NCBI GenBank assembly: GCA_002633005.1 | Contig: NMRA01000565.1 | Location: 187,847 to 251,846, forward strand | Direction: 5' to 3' | DNA length: 64,000 bases | Origin: Phoronis australis | Taxonomy: Eukaryota; Phoronida; Phoronidae | Shown here: piece by piece, positions 13,201 to 22,198 of the stretch | How the letters are laid out: each line of letters opens with the position of its first letter | Position numbering within the stretch: position 1 is the first letter of the stretch | Position numbers and translations under genes: made by a program | Notes under the pieces: generated by a model | Database searches by the model: none | What the model was told of the DNA's origin: nothing | The model's input: only the letters and a program-made list of their open reading frames with translations

Positions 13201-14937
13201 GAAAAGGTTTAACAGCATTTTGTCAACCAATTTTACATCTTTTTTGCGTCTTGAAAACACAAACTTTTTTCCTCAGCTTTACGGTCACACGGCCAAGTGA
13301 GTATACAAATCGCTTGAGCTGAAGTGCCATCAGCAAATTCTTAGAATGCTAATGGATGATTATTTGAGGTGCACAAGAGTCATGAAACTAAATAACAGCT
13401 TGTGAACGTAATGAAATCAAAAATCACAAGTTCATGAGCAAATATCAATGCAAATCCTACTAAATCATGCAAACTGAAAGTGACTTAGAGATGAATTTAC
13501 TTATTTAATATTGCAAAGTTGAATTATAACAAGGGCTTAGACAGAATTTATGTATAACTACACATAACCTGTTTAAATAATGACCAACAATCATGGAAGC
13601 AGATACACAGGAATTTGCTTCATACTATAAACATCCATTTGAACGAGATAAGGATAGATTTGGAGACTTTTTTAATGTCTTCAATGTCACCTAGTGGTGA
13701 CTCCAGACATTTTTATCCACTTTCCATTCTCACTAGTGGGCTGGTCATCAAAAGAGTGACCTTATTCACTATGTCAGTAGTGAGGGTAATTTTTTATCGG
13801 ATCATATCCAATCAGAAAGCTTGAAAGCATCCAAATTGTATTTTTCGTTTTCTTTTTAGGACATGGAAACCGATGGAAACCATGGAATCTGAACAGAGGA
13901 GTGTGTTTTTGAATTTTCAAAATTGGTGAAGTAAAATATAATTTGTCAACAAAAACCCAAGTGTTGAGCTGCTCATTGGAAAGAAGTTCCCAGCTTGGCT
14001 TATCTGCTAATTATACTGCATCACTAACTCACAATAGAAGCTGGGTTTAAAAAAATGTGGATAAAATCGGTTGTGATGATGGATTCTGGTTTAAAGCAGG
14101 GGCGGATCAAAGATTTTGAGTTGGGGAGGGGGGGGCACGGCAGACTAATAGCCAGGATTTTGCCCGCCAGACATTGGCAACTGTAACTGCCAAACAGAAT
14201 CTGGGAGAATTTTAGGGAGGCCATGGCCCCCTAGGGCCCCATCCAAACCGGCCACTGTAAAAGGCATGTTCGCAATATGTCTCTGGCGACGTGACCTAGC
14301 TTTTCATTTGTTGGAGAAAGCCATATAAGGCAGAGATTAACCAATGAAAGTAACGCTCATACTCATAATGACTGAAAATGACCTAATTGACGACCTCATT
14401 ACCATAGGACAAATTGAAAAAATAATCCCAACGTTAACAACTTCATTCCTTAATTTGCAATTTTAAGCCTGACAAACCCCGAAACAGTGATCAGCGATAG
14501 TTTAAGATAATTGTGATATGAGTTGTTTGCTTCTAACATGACTGTGGCATCAAAATTTTATTTTATAACTTCAAGAGTTTTGGCCGGCTGGTTGATATTG
14601 GCGAATGACAAACTGTGGCTTTTAAACGTCTTTCAATTGTACTACGGTGACGGTAAATGTCACAGAATAGATATATCTATGGCCACCGTAACAGAGCAGC
14701 TCCAACTAGCCAGCACGTGCTGTACGACGGCTGATTTCTAACAGCAAAGAAAAATTTAAGTTACTTTAATGGTTATTGCATGGGCGTCGCAGTACTGAAA
14801 AAGGTGGGGCTATAGCCCCCGCAGCCTCAAATGGTGCGCCGTCCATGGCCGTGTTCACAAAAACAATACTGACCTTTCAAAAAGACTGTAACAACTAAGA
14901 AGAAGATGGTCAACGAGAGATTTGTCACGTGATTCAT
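3985..14937 (-). CDS. Receptor A1: three-Ig-domain transmembrane receptor with ITIM-like tail
   Basis: Ten exons, read from high to low coordinate: 14,937-14,874, 11,874-11,509, 10,555-10,241, 9,868-9,569, 9,153-9,103, 7,497-7,353, 5,710-5,620, 4,938-4,899, 4,785-4,648, 4,280-3,985. They sum to 1,806 nt, exactly 602 codons with the stop. All junctions are GT/AG with compatible phases (1,1,1,1,1,2,0,1,1). The product is a type I membrane protein: signal peptide (1-21), Ig-like domains (22-143, 144-248, 249-348), stalk (349-365), transmembrane helix (about 379-399), tail (400-601) with tyrosines at 537, 545, 553, 562, 576 and 591. No charged residue lies in the helix, as in self-sufficient inhibitory receptors. 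The role, transducing ligand binding through SH2 proteins, is inferred from family knowledge. The paralogue is A2. Exon lengths match between the two except for one codon in domain 1, which suggests both are kept functional. Confidence 0.78.
4648..4785 (-). CDS. A1 exon 9: cytoplasmic exon with acidic motif
   Basis: A 138-nt symmetric phase-1 exon, acceptor cctcaattttag, donor G|GTAAGT. It reads KDVAALLESLRLRVRRP, a basic stretch, then MEELSINDLTSRLI. The last part is closely matched in cassette B (LTIGDLTSRLV), which establishes that cassette B is paralogous to this tail. The function is not recognised. Confidence 0.68.
4899..4938 (-). CDS. A1 exon 8: small cytoplasmic exon
   Basis: A 40-nt exon (phase 0 to 1), acceptor ttttattgttag, donor CTG|GTAAGC, reading VETEFTSASCGRP. 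It is conserved at 30,886-30,847. Cassette B has a related exon ending in a similar ELTSTG..ELT stretch at 22,198-22,141. Confidence 0.6.
5620..5710 (-). CDS. A1 exon 7: juxtamembrane cytoplasmic exon
   Basis: A 91-nt exon with acceptor gtcaaagcgag and donor TTCCAG|GTTTAA. It reads LKSIPAHTLGKCFKMFSRF, then HSTEFGRQLFQ. I placed it because the transmembrane exon leaves phase 2 and exon 8 enters in phase 0, so an exon of 3n+1 nt is required. This is such a segment, open in both units, of identical length and with both splice dinucleotides conserved at 32,071-31,981. The donor is weak beyond GT. The domain is unknown. Confidence 0.55.
5711..7352 (-). other. Intron 6 of A1
   Basis: AT-rich intron aligned with 32,072-34,889 of A2 except for a unit-2 insertion (about 32,585-33,717). 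Short repeats such as 'ttagaagggtgcctctgttagaggg' (about 7,197-7,221) are seen in both. No further exon was found. Confidence 0.5.
7353..7497 (-). CDS. A1 exon 6: transmembrane segment
   Basis: After acceptor tgtattttcag the frame reads VPSPHEGLTCDAK, then a hydrophobic run VAISISVCAVLILLLATILI ending in LMRRQ, a clear single-pass helix with a cytoplasmic Arg-Arg stop-transfer. The predicted donor CG|GTATTT (7,352-7,351) leaves phase 2, which fits exon 7. If unspliced, the frame continues only four codons to a TAA at 7,342-7,340, giving a nearly tailless receptor. The same choice exists in A2. Confidence 0.7.
7498..9102 (-). other. Intron 5 of A1
   Basis: Intron between the transmembrane and stalk exons, aligned with 35,035-37,401 of A2. 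Unit 2 carries an extra roughly 1.1 kb here with a THAP fragment. About 8,590-8,950 ('gtatcctagaggaggcgcc...') is unit-1 specific and is similar, inverted, to part of 55,000-55,215 in unit 2. No exon is seen. Confidence 0.5.
9103..9153 (-). CDS. A1 exon 5: stalk
   Basis: A 51-nt symmetric phase-1 mini-exon with acceptor tatgattgcag and donor G|GTAAGA. It encodes a Pro/Thr-rich linker, AKPTIQGPVVDTQSPTH, between the third Ig domain and the transmembrane exon. Its length and both splice sites are preserved at 37,452-37,402. It is too short to be found as an ORF. Confidence 0.72.
9210..9322. mobile_element. MITE with TTAA target-site duplication, unit 1 only
   Basis: An insert beginning ACATGGGCGGCACAGC and ending GGTGCGCCGCTCACG lies between TTAA at 9,206-9,209 and TTAA at 9,323-9,326. 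The equivalent unit-2 site (about 37,506) has a single TTAA and no insert. TTAA duplication is typical of piggyBac- or Kolobok-mobilised elements. It is non-coding, in the intron before A1 exon 5. Confidence 0.75.
9569..9868 (-). CDS. A1 exon 4: Ig-like domain 3
   Basis: A 300-nt symmetric phase-1 exon with acceptor tctcaaccag and donor G|GTGGGT. It reads APVPVSHANIQVCKTS, then an Ig core: B-strand VNLTCGVNPSS, C-strand YSWLQI and F-strand ESVFVCYASNTVRG. Two extra Cys (VCK and QCT) near the N-terminus may form an additional bridge. This is the membrane-proximal domain, since the stalk and transmembrane exons follow. Confidence 0.8.
10241..10555 (-). CDS. A1 exon 3: Ig-like domain 2 (C2-like)
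   Basis: A 315-nt symmetric phase-1 exon with acceptor tcctcccag and donor G|GTAAGA. The domain has the full Ig signature: B-strand VFTCTANLGKPQ, a C-strand Trp (MVWSR), E-strand STLTVNL and F-strand DDGVQFRCHVSN. The LTCTA..GKP..LVW pattern resembles C2-set domains of nectin/CD80-type proteins. The junction with exon 2 creates a Cys codon. It differs from the A2 copy at about 31 of 104 residues by eye. Confidence 0.8.
10556..11508 (-). other. Intron 2 of A1
   Basis: AT-rich intron aligned with 52,916-53,823 of A2. It has no exon, repeat or RNA gene that I can support. Confidence 0.5.
11509..11874 (-). CDS. A1 exon 2: Ig-like domain 1 without a cysteine pair
   Basis: A 366-nt symmetric phase-1 exon with acceptor ttttccag and donor T|GTAAGT. 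It starts DITVSALSVTTPS. The Ig fold is suggested by a B-strand-like GGNATFRIRCTL, a conserved TDYSHGKT..FTITL E-strand and the F-strand signature DDEGQYTMDV (D-x-G-x-Y). The position where the F-strand Cys belongs is Met, so the canonical disulfide cannot form although one Cys remains in the B strand. N-glycosylation sequons NAT and NFT are visible. The domain is probably V-like and outermost, hence the ligand-facing one. Confidence 0.72.
11971..12360. repeat. 55-bp minisatellite, seven copies
   Basis: The core 'agtcaccctactgt' starts at 11,984, 12,039, 12,094, 12,149, 12,204, 12,259 and 12,314, exactly 55 bp apart. Each period also holds 'actgagtcaa' and 'cccattcattac'. Unit 2 has one copy at the corresponding place (about 54,283-54,340), so the array expanded in unit 1 after duplication. 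It sits in the first intron of A1. The period and lack of spacers exclude CRISPR. Confidence 0.95.
12361..14096 (-). other. Intron 1 of A1, distal part
   Basis: It aligns with about 54,340-56,425 of unit 2. Near 12,636-12,665 'ggctcagcggcagagcg' resembles a tRNA-type A box, also present at about 54,631-54,660 (ctcagcggcagagcgttcgg), but no B box follows, so it is at most a SINE relic. About 13,120-13,840 of unit 1 and 55,470-56,220 of unit 2 are unrelated to each other, so one or both are insertions. No exon is seen. Confidence 0.45.
14097..14257. mobile_element. MITE of the CAGGGGCGGATC family, unit 1 only
   Basis: It begins CAGGGGCGGATC, contains a G-run and 'gaattttaggg..ggccatggccccct', and ends GGCCACTG. 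In unit 2 the flanks are joined without it (ctggtttaaaaggcatg near 56,430), an empty site. Relatives lie at 25,551-25,707 (inverted), 41,296-41,451 and 57,173-57,318. The short CAG/CTG termini suggest a hAT-type non-autonomous element, but a clean 8-bp duplication is not visible. Confidence 0.7.
14779..14847. mobile_element. Short MITE relic shared by both units
   Basis: It begins CATGGGCGTCGCAG and ends GGTGCGCCGTCCATG, the same family as 9,210-9,322 with a shorter middle. A remnant of the right end (tggtgcaccgcccatg) remains at 56,619-56,634 in unit 2, so this insertion predates the unit duplication. Confidence 0.55.
14874..14937 (-). CDS. A1 exon 1: signal peptide
   Basis: The start MNHVTNLSLTIFFLVVTVFL is a short N-terminus followed by a strongly hydrophobic core, typical of a secretory signal peptide. 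The exon is 64 nt and ends in phase 1 at donor G|GTCAGT, the usual arrangement for Ig-superfamily leaders. The split codon becomes Asp with exon 2. I chose this ATG because the same Met, donor and length are preserved in unit 2 at 56,732-56,669. Confidence 0.75.
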
Positions 14938-17251
14938 AGCCCTTAAACGGCGTTGTAGTCAGAGGGTGATCGTTTCTATCATATGCACACCGCCTGTACA
15001 CCTTGACCTAAACAGAATAACAGTGTCGTTTGAGGTCACACCGTGATAATTCACATCATGTTCTTGATAGATCAACTGTATTACACATGAGTGTCAAAAA
15101 CAGCGGGTCCTGCGTGTCTACCTACGGTAGGCGGTAACGACAAATTCGCGCGAACTCTGTGAGTCTCATTTCGGTTTTTAGTCAATCTTCAATATCCCCC
15201 GGTTGCGCAAACCTGCCACCGCGCCACATCGACAGATTCTCTCCAATTCCTCCCCCTCAATCAAGGTCATCCTAAAGTTTTGTTAAATAACGGGTCGTCG
15301 TCGTACACAATCAATGAACAAAACTGTCCCAGGTGTGGCGTGCCCGAACTGCCCGTGTGCGCCACTCCTCTGCACATGGCTGCCCCTCAGGCCTCAACTG
15401 CCATTATCAATGACTCATTCACAAAGTAATGCCCCTTATGATAACGTCAACAACGAATAAACAACAAAAAACGAACATACACAGGTAATACATGAATGAG
15501 CAGTTCCTTATCACCAAGTTTATAGTCTGGTGTTTCACAGTGTACTTACATTCATTTGTCCCATGCCTTGAAACTTCGCTGTTCCAAACGATCACAAAAT
15601 TCAGTTCTCATGAGAAATTCGCTACCCGCCAAGTGAAGCAACTATTTGTATCGAATGGCCGGGAAGTGAAAGGGTTGGTGAAATCATACAATCGCAGTTC
15701 TCCCACCAGTCCATGAGGGTTCATCAGGCGAAAAAATGGCCACGAGACGAAGAACCCCCGGGAGTGATTTGTTAATGACTTGAGGAGTTATCGTGTTAGC
15801 CAGCATAGATCAAAATGACGAGCGGATCTGTGTGGGGAGTAGGTCTGTCATTTGTCCATTATATCAGGTAAGTTTCGTGAATCACTGAGACGAGGAAACA
15901 CCGTAAAACGCTGATTAAATAAACCGTACTTTGTGTGACCTGATACAATGTATGATTAAAGTGGACTGTTGCAGCCTATTAGTAGCTTGCATACAGTGTT
16001 GTGATCAAAAGCTCGCTTACCTGCTCAAAACAGTGTACTTGGTCAGAGTCAACGCTGTAGTTTCTCCCTTAGGCAACACTGAGCAATATCAGTGTTGGAA
16101 TTAGGCTTCATGGGACCTTTAAGCTATAACACAGGAAAATTCTCCAATGACACCCGGAAAACCAAAATCTTACAGCTCCTCGGTAATGACCTAAGTTGAC
16201 AACCCTGTTGAGAAATGTAATAAGAAAGCCCTGCGCAGTTAGCCACGAAAGAGTTAACGAATTGAAATCACGCTTACCAAGCGTAAAGTATAAACCAATA
16301 AGCCGGAAGCAAAATTTGGTTCAAAATTTATTATTTTGGGGTAAAATTTGAAATTTGAAACATATACTCGAATGTGTTTTTTTAGAATTGACACTTTCAT
16401 TACAAGTTTATGTAGAAAATACGTATTTTGAAACATTGTTTAGGCACCAAACTTCACACGTTAGCTCTGATAAAGAAGTTAGTGGAGCTCTTTCAACATT
16501 CTCGTCGCCATAGTCTCCGACAGTGCTGTAGTGGTAAAATTAGGGGCAAGTAGGCATCCACTATAACTTGACCACTGAATTTTAAAAATGCATTGAATTC
16601 GCAAAACCTAACTCACAAACATGTAGGCCTGTTTGTGACTCACGGGTGGGTATTTACTTCGAGTCTGCTGTGGCGAATCTGGGATGTCGCGGAAAGGGGC
16701 CCAATCACACATATAGGAAGGCAAAGGCCCGCATGCATTCCAAGCTGTTTCTGAAGGGGCCCAAACACAATTATAAAGGAAAATAGGCGCGTAACACCCA
16801 GAAACTATATGCTGGTGGTGTTTTTAATCGCACGGGGTGGTGTCCTCGGGGCCCTTCGATCGTCTGTTGACTATCCGATTCATTTCGCTGAATCATCGTT
16901 CACATTCAGCTGTACTGAAAGGAAAAGTTTTAATTCATAATGTAAAAACATGGTTGGCCGCGCTTACGTTCTCTTACGTGCGCCTACGTCCCACTATAAC
17001 GTAACTTACGATGCGTAGGCGCTGTATTCAAATGCCAAAAGATGGTTGACTGTGCCTAGGGGCGCCTACGCCCCACTAAGTAACAGGTCTCCGATCGAGC
17101 CAGACGCCGATGCAAGGCCTCTTTTTGTGTGGGGCCTCCTTGAGAGGCAGTGACTGCACTGAGCAATATTAGTCCATTTTATCTGTCGCCCATAATAAAT
17201 CAGAAGATGGACTATAGTTTTGATATCAAACTCAGGAAAAGTATAACTAAC
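14938..17251. other. 5' region upstream of the A1 start codon
   Basis: Non-coding sequence aligned over most of its length with 56,733-58,394. No TATA box or CpG-rich block was recognised. It probably contains the 5' UTR intron of A1 if the block at 17,252-17,413 is the real first exon. Confidence 0.4.
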
Positions 17252-17413
17252 CATGCTGACTGGATGAACGTGCTCCATGAAGACAAGCCAATGCAAGGTC
17301 TGAACAAATAACGGAAGCGACCACACAATGCCTTCATCATGTGACGTGTTTTAATGTTTGTTTAGGCTCGGGTTGCCGTAGCAGGGGCATGACCAACATG
17401 AAAACATGGCGGC
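17252..17413 (-). promoter_or_regulatory. Candidate promoter / 5' UTR exon of A1
   Basis: Strongly conserved with 58,395-58,557. On the minus strand it has AACATGGCGGC (17,403-17,413 read on plus), a YY1-type core-promoter word. Next comes an E-box-like GTCACATGATG, then an 88-90-nt stretch ending in a donor-like ATG|GTTAGT. The stretch opens MMKALCGRFRYLFR in both units but differs by one base in length. A coding role is therefore unlikely and a 5' UTR exon spliced towards 14,937 is more plausible. Inference only. Confidence 0.3.
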
Positions 17414-18483
17414 TTGTTTTTTCTGTAGCCAAAGGTGTAGGTTGAGAAAAAACATACCGAAGAGAGGTAAATTCATGTCTGCAACTGAACTACTTGTACA
17501 TGTTTCTAAAGCACACCTTCCTTGTGCGATGTTATGTGCAAGAGTACACTTCCTTGTTAGGAAATTTTACCAAACCTTTGTTGAGGTTTATCAAATGCCT
17601 ATCCTGTTTCAGAACAATGCCTTTGGTATAGACCGAAGAAAGAACAACTCAGCACGCCCTTATTGAACATTTTCCTTATTGTACAGAGCTCTACCTTACG
17701 ACATCCTGGTTTCGCTGCTGAGCGTGTAGAAAAATAACCAGTTCATTGGGTTAGAGACGAATTGTCGAAAGTGTTTGCGCACATGTACGCCCCCTATGAT
17801 TTGGTATATTCTAAAGAGGAGTAGTTTAACAAATCGGTAGTTCCACGTCACCAGCCAAAGATTCCTTTCTTTCAAAATTCCAACCGCAGGAAATGATATG
17901 CCGCGACGTAAACACGGTGTAGACTAAACGTGAATTACATACCATTTAAAATATCAAACAAAATATATACGACGTGTGTTGCTGAACGAGTGGCTATTGA
18001 TTGAAATGAACAACAAGTGTTATAAACATATTCTGTCAGTATCTAAATTACCGGAAAATTACAAAAATACCGACGCATAGTACTCCTAGATCCTAGATAC
18101 CAGTTACAGACAATTGACCGGGTATATACAGGTGTATAGCGCAACATAAAAAGCAGGTCATTGGGTAAGATTATTCATGAAAACCAAAAAAGCATTAACA
18201 AAAGGAGATTTACGGGTGAAAATAACAAGGTTGAGTTCAGTACACAGTGCTAGGACCTACGTTGGGAGCTCGCTAAAATCTAGCCAAAATCACGCGTTCT
18301 CATTTAAAATACACGACAATGTCAAGTAACTTCTCGAAGTCTTCAAGTGATTTTTAGCGAGGTCTCGGCGTTACTGAGCTCTACCCACAATTATTTGTAT
18401 TTAAACTTTACTGCAAAAACTTATATTTCTGGTATAACTGTTCAGAAAGTATTTTCCATTTTTGATCCAAAGTTGAGAGAGGG
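17414..18483. other. Conserved intergenic sequence above A1
   Basis: It aligns with about 58,558-59,565 of unit 2. Open frames here (17,406-17,666 and 18,347-18,529) carry indels between units and have no domain signature. No gene is seen. Confidence 0.45.
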
Positions 18484-18487
18484 ATTA

Positions 18488-20093
18488 AAGGACAATGCCA
18501 CCCTGTTTAATTATTTTTTACCGTCTTAATCGGTCTATACATGTATCTACATCGCCTCTTATACGGTCGACCTCACCTTGTCGAGAAGCGTCACGTTAAC
18601 CTGTGAGGAAGGTGAGAAACTACGCAGCGACGTCAGTGGTTCGCCTGCAGAGTGAATGCCGATATAATACGGTCCATCGTTCCCGTTTGTCCGAACTACG
18701 AAGCTGCGAAGAAAGCGGATATATCGTTTTTTCGACTTCCTCGAGAGCCTGAAATGCTTAGAAAGTGGCTCGCGGTAGTGAAGAATGAAAGGTACGCTGT
18801 TAATAGCAAGTATGAGGCCGTGATACATCTCCGTGTCTGTGGCCGGCATTTTGACGACAGTGATTTCTCTGACGAATTCTGGCTTACCTAAGAACTACCT
18901 ATACGTTCCGTTGCCTGTGTCACGGCGCCTCTCTAGTATTTCTTGATCAATGTATTCCGGTTCGATTTGATGGCCTGTGAAACCTAACGATCAAACCCGT
19001 GAAGTCTTCGTCGGATGAGCTCTTGACTAAGCCGGGATTGGCGCGCGGGCAACTTGCCATGTAGGCGTTTATTATTCTGCGTTCTGTTTCAAAATGAATT
19101 ATTCTCATCCTAACCAATGCTTATATGTAACTGAAACAAAGTCTGTCTCATTAGATACAATTTGTAATGCCTTGGAGTGCTCATAGAGTGCAAATGTTTC
19201 GAGAAGCCAGCAATGAATAAACCACTGCGTTACCGGCTTTTGATGCCGGCAACAAAGGTAATTGACCGGGCACCGGAGGCCGTGTGAGCGCATGCTAATT
19301 CAGTGTTTGTTGACAGATGGCTGTTGTGAAACAATTACTCGATTTTATATGCTATGGTCACATGTTAGGGGAATCTTTATTTAGAAATACAAATGCATTA
19401 TTCAAATCATTGTCCTGACGGTCTGTGGAAGGGAAACCCGACATCGCGCCGGCCCCCGACAAGTAAGTAGATTTTCAGTTTCGTGGCTAATTCACATAGA
19501 TAATTACGTGCACAATTATTTCTTTGGCTCACTATTATAATCTTTTCGAGACTGGAGGTTTAGTTTCCAACTCAAGCTGGTTTATGTTCGTGCCAGTCCC
19601 GGAGGCCGCGAGGGGCCTGATCGGGAGCCAGTGGCCGGGATGACGAATCAGTCCGTCCGCGACAGACCTGATCGGGATCCGAGCCACTGGGCAGGGATAA
19701 CAAGCGTTTTGTGTGTTTAGAACTAAAAAAATCACAAGTATAAAACAACACAGATCTAGGTTCTCCTGTCTGTATTTCACGGAAGAATACTTCGAATTTA
19801 TCTCGGAACAGACCCCAAACTCCTGTTACGGACCTTGGTAAATTAGCCTTCTGAACTTTGGAGGCAACGGTGTGTCCAAATACCAGCAAATCAGTAACAG
19901 CGAAATAAAACAACACGTTTTTTTTATAGAACTCTGTGTATTTTCAAGGGTTTTACATCGAAGTTTGATGATTTATTGGTGTTAAACGATGAATTCAAGC
20001 AATAAGCTGACACCACTAACCCGTGTTGTGAAGTGCTGAACAGAATGCGTGTGAAACCAATTACGTCATTGGATAATTTCAACACCTCTGTCT
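18488..20093 (+). mobile_element. TTAA/THAP DNA transposon, truncated at one end
   Basis: A TTAA at 18,484-18,487 is followed by AGGACAATGCCACCC, the same terminus as the element at 45,822-47,503. The internal sequence matches that element in inverted orientation, including the THAP coding part and the segment near 19,552-19,616. The far end with the second terminal repeat is missing and homology stops near 20,093. The unit-2 equivalent site is unrelated sequence. TTAA duplication plus THAP coding suggests the Kolobok superfamily; piggyBac is the alternative. Confidence 0.7.
18657..18891 (+). pseudogene. THAP zinc-finger fragment of the transposon
   Basis: The reading frame contains CPNYEAAKKADISFFRLPRE, a central Trp (MLRKWLAV) and CGRHFDDSD, the C-x2-H-F end of a THAP DNA-binding domain. 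Compared with the copy at 47,338-47,042, the start MPLYCG has become MPI-stop-YG and one base has been lost before the second Cys, so the protein is broken. THAP domains in such elements bind transposon ends. Confidence 0.75.
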
Positions 20094-20148
20094 GAAAGAA
20101 TGCGCATTCCCACACCCTCCTTCGAAGTATTCAAAAACTTCTTTCAAT

Positions 20149-20312
20149 TTATGCCATAACCTCGTACTCGACCTCGTTACCTTCTACAATTGCAACATTC
20201 AGCTCGTTATACTCTTCACGTGAATCTCCCGCGCTCTTTGCCAGTTCTTCATAAACGGGGGGTTGTGTCAAATTGACGTAAGGTACGTCCTCTGTTCGTT
20301 GATAAGCGTAAG
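20149..20312 (-). CDS. Cassette B tail exon (unit 1)
   Basis: 164 nt to a TAA. Tyrosine motifs in order: AYAYQR, PYVNL, VYEEL, EYNEL and EYEVM. They line up one for one with YVNV, IYEGL, EYEKL and EYEIM of A1, which is strong evidence of common descent. The 20,313-20,540 stretch upstream is intron despite an open frame. Confidence 0.55.
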
Positions 20313-22198
20313 CTTATATGCCTGAGAAGGCACCATCTTGGTGACACTGACAATCGTCAACTCGCTCATGTTCACCCGTCTTCCTGACCTTTTTGTAGTA
20401 TAATTCTGAAAATATCCGGGTCTGAAGACGATTTTAGTGACACAATCGTTTATTGAAATGGGGATTTGGCAGATTTTTTTTGGGGGGGAGGACAGGGGGC
20501 CTCCCCCCTTTGGCTGCCGCAAAAAATAAAACAGCAAGAGTGTAGGGAAATGTTGAGTTTATTAATTAACGCGGGTAATTAAAATCGTAACTGAACTATG
20601 GCTAAGTATAGGCTCTCCCGCGATATCTCAGGCGACCGGCAGTGGCGCTAGGCACTACGAATCCGTTTCCGTCGTCTGCTCCACAGTGCAATGAAGAAAA
20701 TTACTTCATTTTTAAAGAAAATGGAATCTTTGCGATGATGAAAAAACAGAAGCTGCTAGTCAGATGTCAATTTTAATCGAAGCCTTTGTGAATCACTCAG
20801 AAACTCATTATTCTCTCTTTGTCAAACCTTAACTTTTAAAAGATGATTTCCAAAGCAATCGTGTCTTTAGGCTATTGCCAACACAAAAAAAACGTAGATT
20901 TGGTCTTTTGGGCAATTGAAGACTATTTTAAATACAACAAATTTGTAACGAACTGATTGCACAAAATATAAAACATGTAATGAGCATTACAAAAAGAGGT
21001 TTCGAGCAGAAACGCTGTGTACCATAAACAAACAGGTCTCTTAGTATCGGAATAGGAGTTAAATCGTGGTGGCGCAGTGGTAAAGCACGCGCGCTCTATC
21101 CGCTAGATCGTGAGTTCGGGTCTGTGTGGCGCTTGCAGTTTTTCCTGTTTGACAATTTCTCTGATTTTTTGCCTTTTTTCTTGAATAATACTTCGGGAAT
21201 CAAGGAAAATGCTCGATTTTTAGAGGAAAAAATAGAAAAATTTCCTGGGCGGGAAAACCCCCCCTCCCGACTTCCCCCCATTCGGTGCTATGCGCATCTA
21301 CAATCGTGCTTTGAGCAAATATTTACAGACAAAATGTTGGGCCCCTCTTGTGTTATCCTAGATCCGCCACTGTGAACAAACCTATGCACCCGCCCCTGTA
21401 TGTTAACAGGAACATTTCACAACTCTTTGAAGTTGTGTATTTCCTAAACAATGAGTACCTACTAGCCTGGATGTCAAATCTCCAATAGTAAGCATTCGTA
21501 GATAGTTTGTGTTTACTTTTCCTCCTTCTACTGCTAGAGTGTGCACTTGCCGTCCAAGCCAGTCAAGCAGAGTCTCAATGTTTGTATCTAAAACTGAGGC
21601 TTACTTTCAATGACACACTGAAAAATATTTTAGAGCATGCGTATTTTAAAGACACTGTTTTAGCATTATTTCAATTAAAATCTTCATAAAACGGATTTTA
21701 ACGCAATTAAGTTTGTTCAGTCGAAACTAGTACACATTCAACCCAACTCCAAATATTTTCAAACTTAACTGAATTTAACATATAGTTTAATTTTAATTTT
21801 AGTGGTGCACTACTACCTAAAATGGCTTCTAGAGTAACAGCGGATTCATGCATTATGGATGCTTATTCAACTGCCGTCATACCCAATGAAAAATATTTTT
21901 AAAACTGATAATAAAATACGGCAAACACACGCAGGTTCGAAAGTTACCAAATGTTTACGTTTTAGTGACGCCTTTCGACTGACGAAACTCATCATGTGTT
22001 GTAAATTTTTTGAATATAGGGGAGATAATATCTTTAAAACAAACAAGCTAACAAGCACGCAAACAAGCAAAAAATTACTAAATCAGCAAACCAGCAAGCT
22101 TTGTCAGAATTAAAATTTCCAAAAATAGAATATTTCTTACCAGTTAGTTCCCTGAAACCAGTACTCGTTAACTCCATACCCACTTTCAAGTACAATTT
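20149..22198 (-). CDS. Cassette B, unit 1: second receptor cytoplasmic tail without ectodomain
   Basis: Three exons paralogous to receptor A exons 8-10: 22,198-22,141 (KLYLKVGMELTSTGFRELT, donor G|GTAAGA), 21,587-21,459 (TNIETLLDWLGRQVHTLAVE to LTIGDLTSRLV, donor G|GTACTC) and 20,312-20,149 (AYAYQRTEDVPYVNLTQ, PVYEELAK, EEYNEL, VEYEVMA, stop). Phases 0-1-1 agree and all frames are open. VPYVNL is a strict ITIM-pattern motif and also carries Y-x-N. No transmembrane or Ig exon was found above it within the unit. It is therefore either a truncated gene copy or an alternative tail for the receptor upstream (A2 lies 5' on this strand). The terminal acceptor (gcatataag) is mediocre. Confidence 0.5.
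20470..21375. mobile_element. Composite insertion with tRNA-derived SINE head
   Basis: In unit 2 the flanks are joined (near 60,740), so about 900 bp are extra in unit 1. It begins with a G-rich inverted stretch (gggggaggacagggggcctccccc). At 21,069-21,084 'tggcgcagtggtaaag' is an A box and at 21,112-21,121 'agttcgggtc' resembles a B box, typical of a tRNA-derived SINE. It ends in a tail (ctagatccgccactg) like the CAGGGGCGGATC MITEs. Not a functional tRNA gene. Confidence 0.5.
21459..21587 (-). CDS. Cassette B exon homologous to receptor A exon 9 (unit 1)
   Basis: A 129-nt symmetric phase-1 exon, acceptor gcctcagttttag. The end LTIGDLTSRLV matches SINDLTSRLI of A1, and the beginning TNIETLLDWL matches KDVAALLESL. 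It is open here, but its unit-2 partner at 60,973-60,845 carries a stop. Confidence 0.6.

Noticed and set aside
17066-17326. Minus-strand ORF with a hydrophobic stretch as an alternative signal peptide
   Set aside because: The frame is not kept in unit 2 (one-base length difference); a UTR or promoter role is more likely.
19572-19916. Minus-strand ORF with hydrophobic start
   Set aside because: It lies in the THAP transposon, opposite to its THAP coding strand, and is disrupted in the sister copy near 46,100.
20268-20537. Minus-strand ORF of 89 residues over the cassette B tail
   Set aside because: It is in a different frame from the tyrosine-motif tail and includes intron and insertion sequence.
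21066-21125. Possible tRNA gene
   Set aside because: A and B box-like words are present but no cloverleaf can be drawn; it fits a tRNA-derived SINE head inside an insertion.
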